A stretch of 58,075 bases of DNA from Clostridia bacterium (GTDB taxonomy: Bacteria; Bacillota; Clostridia; Lachnospirales; Lachnospiraceae). Made by a program: the position numbers and the translations under genes. Where the stretch lies: the NCBI GenBank assembly GCA_029101305.1, contig JAQXQS010000147.1, positions 1 through 58,075 on the forward strand, given 5' to 3'. This document shows, piece after piece, positions 54,495 through 58,075 of this stretch; within the stretch, counting starts at the first letter, position 1, and the number at the start of each line of letters is the position of its first letter. The notes beneath the pieces are model-generated. The model did not search any database. It was not told the origin of the DNA and was given only the letters and a program-made list of their open reading frames with translations.

Positions 54495-54538
54495 AAAAAA
54501 GAACAAGGGAGAACGCTTCTTTTTTGCGTTCTCCCTTG
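54495..54538 (-). terminator. Stem-loop between binding protein and permease (partial terminator)
   Basis: A 13-bp perfect stem (54504-54516 with 54526-54538) followed on the minus strand by TTCTTTTTT. It separates the binding-protein gene from the permease and ATPase. Confidence 0.85.
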
Positions 54539-54661
54539 AATGCCTTTTTACGATTCAATTGTTATTTTTATGAGTATCATTCTGATGAATATCTTTTTTC
54601 CTATGATTCTATTTTACACATTCTGAATATTATTTCGTATTTTTATACCATTTTTCCAATC

Positions 54662-55429
54662 TTATTCATATTCAGCGATGATTTCATCATATTTTCCGTT
54701 GTCTCTGATCTTCTGAAGACCATCGTTAAACATCTCAAGCAGTTCTGCATTTTCACCTTTCTTTACAGCAAATCCGTTCTGCGGTGCTTCCTCGATGGCA
54801 TCAATAGCAACTTTCAGATTTTCCTGCTCACCGATCTTGATCTGATAACTGATTACCGGATAATCCTCGATAAGGAAATCTGCCTGACCGTTTGCAACTG
54901 CCATCATCATACTTACAGAATCCGGATAAACAGTTGTCTCAAATCCATACTCGTCTGCATGGTCTTCGCACCACAGCTGACCTGTAGTTCCTTCCTTGCA
55001 AGCTGCAACCTTTCCATCAAGATTCTCGAAATCAGAAATGGAATCATCATCCTTATTTACGACCAGTGCGGAACCGGATTCATAATATCCGTCAGAGAAG
55101 TCAACGCTCTCTTTTCTTTCATCTGTGATATTCATTCCTGCGATGGAACCGTCAATTGTTCCGGAAACAAGTGCAGGGATAATACCGGAGAAATCCATAG
55201 GAGTCAGTTCATATTCAAAACCTTCTTCTTTTGCGATTGCGTCCAGAAGTTCTACATCAATTCCGATATAGCTTCCATCATCCTGCTGAATGGAAAATGG
55301 AGCATATGCCTGGTCGCACGCGATCTTGTAAACTTTCTGATCATCTGCAAATACCTGAGTTGCACCAAGACCAGTCATCAGTCCCATTGTAAGTACCAGT
55401 CCCATTGAAATTGTTTTGAATTTTCTCAT
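54662..55429 (-). CDS. Amino-acid-binding protein of the PAAT transporter
   Basis: This 255-residue binding protein has a signal peptide (to QVFADD) and no lipobox. The family 3 fold is seen in YKIACDQAYAPFSIQQDDGSYIGIDVELLDAI, GSIAGMNITDERKE and a C-terminal LQKIRDNGKYDEIIAEY. The ligand-binding Arg/Asp set of polar amino-acid binders appears present (TDERKESVDF). It heads the operon behind a near-consensus promoter and a leader hairpin; GGAGGAG precedes the ATG. Confidence 0.93.
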   Translation of the reverse strand: MRKFKTISMGLVLTMGLMTGLGATQVFADDQKVYKIACDQAYAPFSIQQDDGSYIGIDVELLDAIAKEEGFEYELTPMDFSGIIPALVSGTIDGSIAGMNITDERKESVDFSDGYYESGSALVVNKDDDSISDFENLDGKVAACKEGTTGQLWCEDHADEYGFETTVYPDSVSMMMAVANGQADFLIEDYPVISYQIKIGEQENLKVAIDAIEEAPQNGFAVKKGENAELLEMFNDGLQKIRDNGKYDEIIAEYE

Positions 55430-55480
55430 AATTAATCTCCTCCTCGTAAAAAGATTGACTTTAAAAGTTTAGAAACAGAA

Positions 55481-55514
55481 AAGGCGTAGACACATTGAAG
55501 TGTTCTACGCCTTT
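55481..55514 (-). promoter_or_regulatory. Leader hairpin upstream of the amino-acid-binding protein gene
   Basis: AAGGCGTAGACAC pairs with GTGTTCTACGCCTT with a one-base bulge. On the minus strand TTTTCTGTTTC follows. It begins about 23 bp after the predicted transcription start, so it lies in the message, as an attenuator or a 5' stabiliser. Confidence 0.65.
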
Positions 55515-55543
55515 GTAGTTTCATTTGCTTTTGATAGTTCTGC

Positions 55544-55572
55544 ATTATACGAACTTTTTTCTGGATTGTCAA
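55544..55572 (-). promoter_or_regulatory. Consensus sigma-A promoter of the amino-acid transporter operon
   Basis: Minus strand TTGACA, 17-bp spacer, TATAAT: perfect consensus, starting 10 bp after the DUF3881 stop. Confidence 0.92.
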
Positions 55573-55581
55573 GAACTTTTT

Positions 55582-56454
55582 TTAAAAGTGTAATTGTCCC
55601 TGCAGCCAGATCAATCCTTTGAATCTGCGTCCTACTGTTGGTTCTCCCAACAGATCTGCCCTGTTTATACACACATCAAACTGAATATCATTGCACTCAA
55701 TGGTCATTTGACACAGTTCTTCACCAGTAAGAATGTTCTTAAAATTCACAAAATCTACAATCTCACCCATTACACTGTACTGGTCACATTCGATTCCATG
55801 GGGCATGAAACAGGTATCCACAATAGTCAGCACATCATCTGTAACAATGCGCTCGGAAATCATGGAATACGTGTCCATATCTTCCATTGTCAGGTCTTCC
55901 ATTGCCTCTTCGTCACCATTTCTGGCAGCTGCGATCAGATTGTTGCGGTTCTTTGTCAGCTCCCGCTCTACTTTCACAGCCTCTTTATCCTTCTGAACAG
56001 GGAAAAGGATTTTTCCCTCTCTTGCCAGACCAGTAATAGTCAGCGGCTGTCCTTCCCGCATATTTCCTTTATACTTCTCCAGCATATATTCTGCTGGGTT
56101 CTGAAGATAAAAGATTAATGTGACTCCCAGACGCATATCATCGCACGCGCCTGCATAAGACTCTTTTTCTGCATGTCTTTCTACAATTACATTTTCCTGA
56201 GAAGTGATCCCTGTGCCGCGAAAAAACGGGAATGTATATTCCACGTGAAACTCATTATCCTCATCGTACTGGCCACAAACTGTTATTCCGCAGTCGCAGC
56301 CATAGTTCTTGGAATATTGTACAAAAACACCGTCTGGATGATTTTCTACTGCAATTTTTTCATCGTAAGTATTCATCACATCCTGAATGATTTCCTGCAT
56401 TTCTTTACGTGACTTTACCTTTGAAAAGCCAACAGTTCTCAAATAACTGTGCAC
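55582..56454 (-). CDS. DUF3881 family protein
   Basis: This 290-residue protein belongs to a family found almost only in Lachnospiraceae and relatives; no function is known. It begins HSYLRTVGFSKVKSRKEMQ, lacks membrane segments and has many conserved acidic residues in its second half (DLTMEDMDTYSMISERI). The start is a GTG at 56454 because AGGGAGGTGATAAT precedes it; an upstream ATG overlaps that ribosome site. It lies directly downstream of serS, as commonly seen in this family. Confidence 0.85.
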   Translation of the reverse strand: MHSYLRTVGFSKVKSRKEMQEIIQDVMNTYDEKIAVENHPDGVFVQYSKNYGCDCGITVCGQYDEDNEFHVEYTFPFFRGTGITSQENVIVERHAEKESYAGACDDMRLGVTLIFYLQNPAEYMLEKYKGNMREGQPLTITGLAREGKILFPVQKDKEAVKVERELTKNRNNLIAAARNGDEEAMEDLTMEDMDTYSMISERIVTDDVLTIVDTCFMPHGIECDQYSVMGEIVDFVNFKNILTGEELCQMTIECNDIQFDVCINRADLLGEPTVGRRFKGLIWLQGQLHF

Positions 56455-56472
56455 ATTATCACCTCCCTGCAA

Positions 56473-56610
56473 AGTAATTACTGCAATTACTGTTTATTAT
56501 GTTTATTTATTATGTTTTGTTTATTACAATGATATTTATTATGTCGTATCGTGTTTGTATTTTCTGTCCGTTTTTATGGACTTTTCTACAATCCCGTTTG
56601 TAAAGTCCGA
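56473..56610 (-). other. serS-DUF3881 gap with two GTCC/GGAC hairpins
   Basis: AAAGTCC/GGACTTT encloses the serS stop (about 56604-56626). A second GTCC...GGAC hairpin is near 56567-56582. Both have T- or A-rich flanks and could terminate serS weakly. The rest is very AT-rich. Confidence 0.5.
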
Positions 56611-57903
56611 TTATTTGGACTTTTTCTCAATTTTTGTCATTCCACCCATATATGGCTGAAGTGCTACCGGAATATTTACACTTCCATCTGCATTCAGATT
56701 ATTCTCGAGGAATGCGATCAGCATTCTTGGCGGAGCTACAACTGTATTGTTAAGGGTATGAGCAAGATATTTCTTACCATCTTTTCCGTTTACACGGATT
56801 TTCAGACGACGAGCCTGCGCATCACCAAGGTTGGAGCAGCTTCCTACCTCAAAGTATTTCTTCTGTCTTGGAGACCATGCCTCAACATCGAGAGATTTCA
56901 CTTTCAGGTCTGCCAGGTCACCAGAGCAGCATTCCAGTGTTCGAACCGGAATATCCAGGGAACGGAACAGATCTACTGTGTTCTGCCACAGTTTATCAAA
57001 CCACATTTTGCTCTCTTCTGGCTTGCAGACTACGATCATCTCCTGTTTCTCGAACTGGTGAATACGGTAAACACCTCTCTCCTCAAGTCCGTGAGCACCT
57101 TTCTCTTTACGGAAGCATGGAGAATAGCTGGTAAGAGTTTTCGGAAGTTCCTCCTCAGGAATGATCTGATCGATGAATTTACCAATCATGGAATGCTCGC
57201 TGGTTCCGATCAGATAAAGATCCTCACCCTCGATTTTGTACATCATTGCATCCATCTCAGCAAAACTCATAACACCTGTAACAACATTGCTTCTGATCAT
57301 GAAAGGCGGTACGCAGTATGTGAAGCCTCTGTTGATCATGAAATCACGTGCATATGCGATAACTGCGGAGTGAAGTCTTGCGATGTCGCCCATCAGATAA
57401 TAGAATCCGTTACCTGCAACACGTCTTGCGCTGTCAAGGTCGATTCCATCAAAAGCTTCCATAATTTCTGTATGATATGGTACTTCAAAGTCCGGAACAA
57501 CCGGCTCACCGAATTTCTCAATCTCAACGTTCTCGCTGTCATCTTTACCAATCGGTACAGACGGATCAATGATGTTCGGGATAACCATCATATCTTTCAG
57601 AAGCTCTTCCTCAACCTCTTTCTCTCTCTTGGAAAGCTCCTCAATACGCTCACCGGAAGCTGCAACCTGTTTCTTAACTTCTTCAGCTTCTTCTCTCTTG
57701 CCCTGGCCCATAAGAGCACCGATCTGTTTGGAAATCTTATTTCTCTCTGCACGAAGTGCCTCTACTTCCTGCTTGATCTCACGGTTCTCTTTATCCAGCT
57801 CCAGAACCTTATCAACCAGCTCCAGTTTGCTGTCCTGGAATTTGTTGCGGATGTTCTGTTTTACGATCTCCGGATTCTCTCTCACAAATTTAATGTCTAA
57901 CAT
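56611..57903 (-). CDS. serS: Serine-tRNA ligase
   Basis: This 430-residue class II synthetase charges tRNA-Ser (and tRNA-Sec if present). It has an N-terminal antiparallel coiled-coil arm (about 30-100) that grips the tRNA long variable arm. Motif 2 is SYSPCFRKEKGAHGLEERGVYR followed by HQF, and motif 3 is GSCSNLGDAQARRLKIRV. Length is normal and the start MLDIKFVREN is typical. Upstream to the window edge no T-box (no GGTGGnACC) was found. Confidence 0.97.
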   Translation of the reverse strand: MLDIKFVRENPEIVKQNIRNKFQDSKLELVDKVLELDKENREIKQEVEALRAERNKISKQIGALMGQGKREEAEEVKKQVAASGERIEELSKREKEVEEELLKDMMVIPNIIDPSVPIGKDDSENVEIEKFGEPVVPDFEVPYHTEIMEAFDGIDLDSARRVAGNGFYYLMGDIARLHSAVIAYARDFMINRGFTYCVPPFMIRSNVVTGVMSFAEMDAMMYKIEGEDLYLIGTSEHSMIGKFIDQIIPEEELPKTLTSYSPCFRKEKGAHGLEERGVYRIHQFEKQEMIVVCKPEESKMWFDKLWQNTVDLFRSLDIPVRTLECCSGDLADLKVKSLDVEAWSPRQKKYFEVGSCSNLGDAQARRLKIRVNGKDGKKYLAHTLNNTVVAPPRMLIAFLENNLNADGSVNIPVALQPYMGGMTKIEKKSK

Positions 57904-58075
57904 GTCTTCCTCCTGTACTGATACATTTATTATATAGTAAGTATCTGTTTTATTTTTCCATATTTTGTGTTGCTTATTACTGATTTATGCTGGGAAAATG
58001 GATTGGTTAATCGGCAATCATTTTATAACAATATTGATATTTGTTTTTTTATTTTATAACAATATTGTCATTTTG
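57904..58075. promoter_or_regulatory. serS upstream region with 17-bp direct repeat
   Basis: ATTTTATAACAATATTG occurs perfectly at 58020-58036 and 58051-58067, 31 bp apart, each containing palindrome-like ACAATATTG(A/T). On the minus strand each reads CAATATTGTTATAAAAT. The region is AT-rich and holds the serS promoter, which was not pinned down. Confidence 0.55.

Noticed and set aside
54524-55408. 294-residue open frame on the plus strand
   Set aside because: Antisense to the amino-acid-binding protein gene; no recognisable motif.
56551-57900. 449-residue open frame on the plus strand
   Set aside because: Exact antisense shadow of serS; Cys/Phe/Leu-rich composition and no ribosome site.
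57904-58075. T-box leader for serS
   Set aside because: No GGTGGnACC core or terminator/antiterminator pair was found in the visible upstream sequence.

Overview
The window looks like chromosomal DNA of an anaerobic gut Firmicute of the Lachnospiraceae, probably Blautia-like. The evidence is moderate-to-low GC, strong AGGAGG ribosome sites, a DUF3881 gene next to serS, corrinoid methyltransferase-type genes, a domain-permuted GH3, YesMN and AgrCA-type two-component systems and a TPP-riboswitch thi operon. Genus is inferred from gene content only. Nearly all genes lie on the minus strand. In this family serS usually sits near the parAB/rsmG/mnmEG/dnaA block, so oriC is probably off the right edge, with the minus strand co-directional with replication.

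Layout, left to right. (1) 1-5.4 kb, defence/accessory: partial hsdS, hsdM, a Fic protein, a DUF1016/PDDEXK nuclease and an internally deleted AAA-ATPase-like remnant. (2) 5.5-13.9 kb: one long sugar-import operon (binding protein, two permeases, YesM, YesN, an ADP-ribosylglycohydrolase-fold enzyme, a BadF-type kinase) closed by a clear terminator. (3) 14.2-16.8 kb, plus strand: an ATPase/DUF4143 gene, tRNA-Arg(CCU) and an aldo/keto reductase. (4) 16.9-21.65 kb: thiamin salvage (thiM, thiE, HAD phosphatase, thiD, cytX) behind a promoter, TPP riboswitch and terminator. (5) 21.7-29.3 kb: GH3, GH43, a GtrA-like protein and an AgrC/AgrA-like pair. (6) 29.4-43 kb, a mosaic with several damaged genes: a hybrid-kinase deletion remnant, a diguanylate cyclase, a UroD-like/corrinoid methyltransferase operon containing a peptidase-binding-protein chimera, two esterases, a LacI regulator, and a B12-sensor plus hybrid-kinase pair in which each gene carries one in-frame TAA. 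(7) 42.8-45.8 kb: secreted tannase-like esterase divergent from an AraC regulator. (8) 45.9-49.7 kb: a three-gene c-di-GMP operon (sugar-binding lipoprotein, sensor GGDEF, HD-GYP). (9) 49.85-55.6 kb: tRNA-Arg(ACG) and an amino-acid ABC transporter operon with a racemase, a kinase-like protein and YgeY. (10) DUF3881 and serS.

Most striking: a CarH-like B12-binding sensor whose TAA falls exactly at the conserved Glu of the W-x9-E-H motif, paired with a soluble hybrid kinase that also has one TAA; a family of hairpins with variable outer stems but a constant 20-nt inner motif (TATG-N5-ATAA-N3-CATA on the minus strand); a dispersed structured repeat in two copies; and a diverged cobalamin-riboswitch-like sequence antisense to the thi operon. 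No insertion sequence, prophage or CRISPR array was seen.
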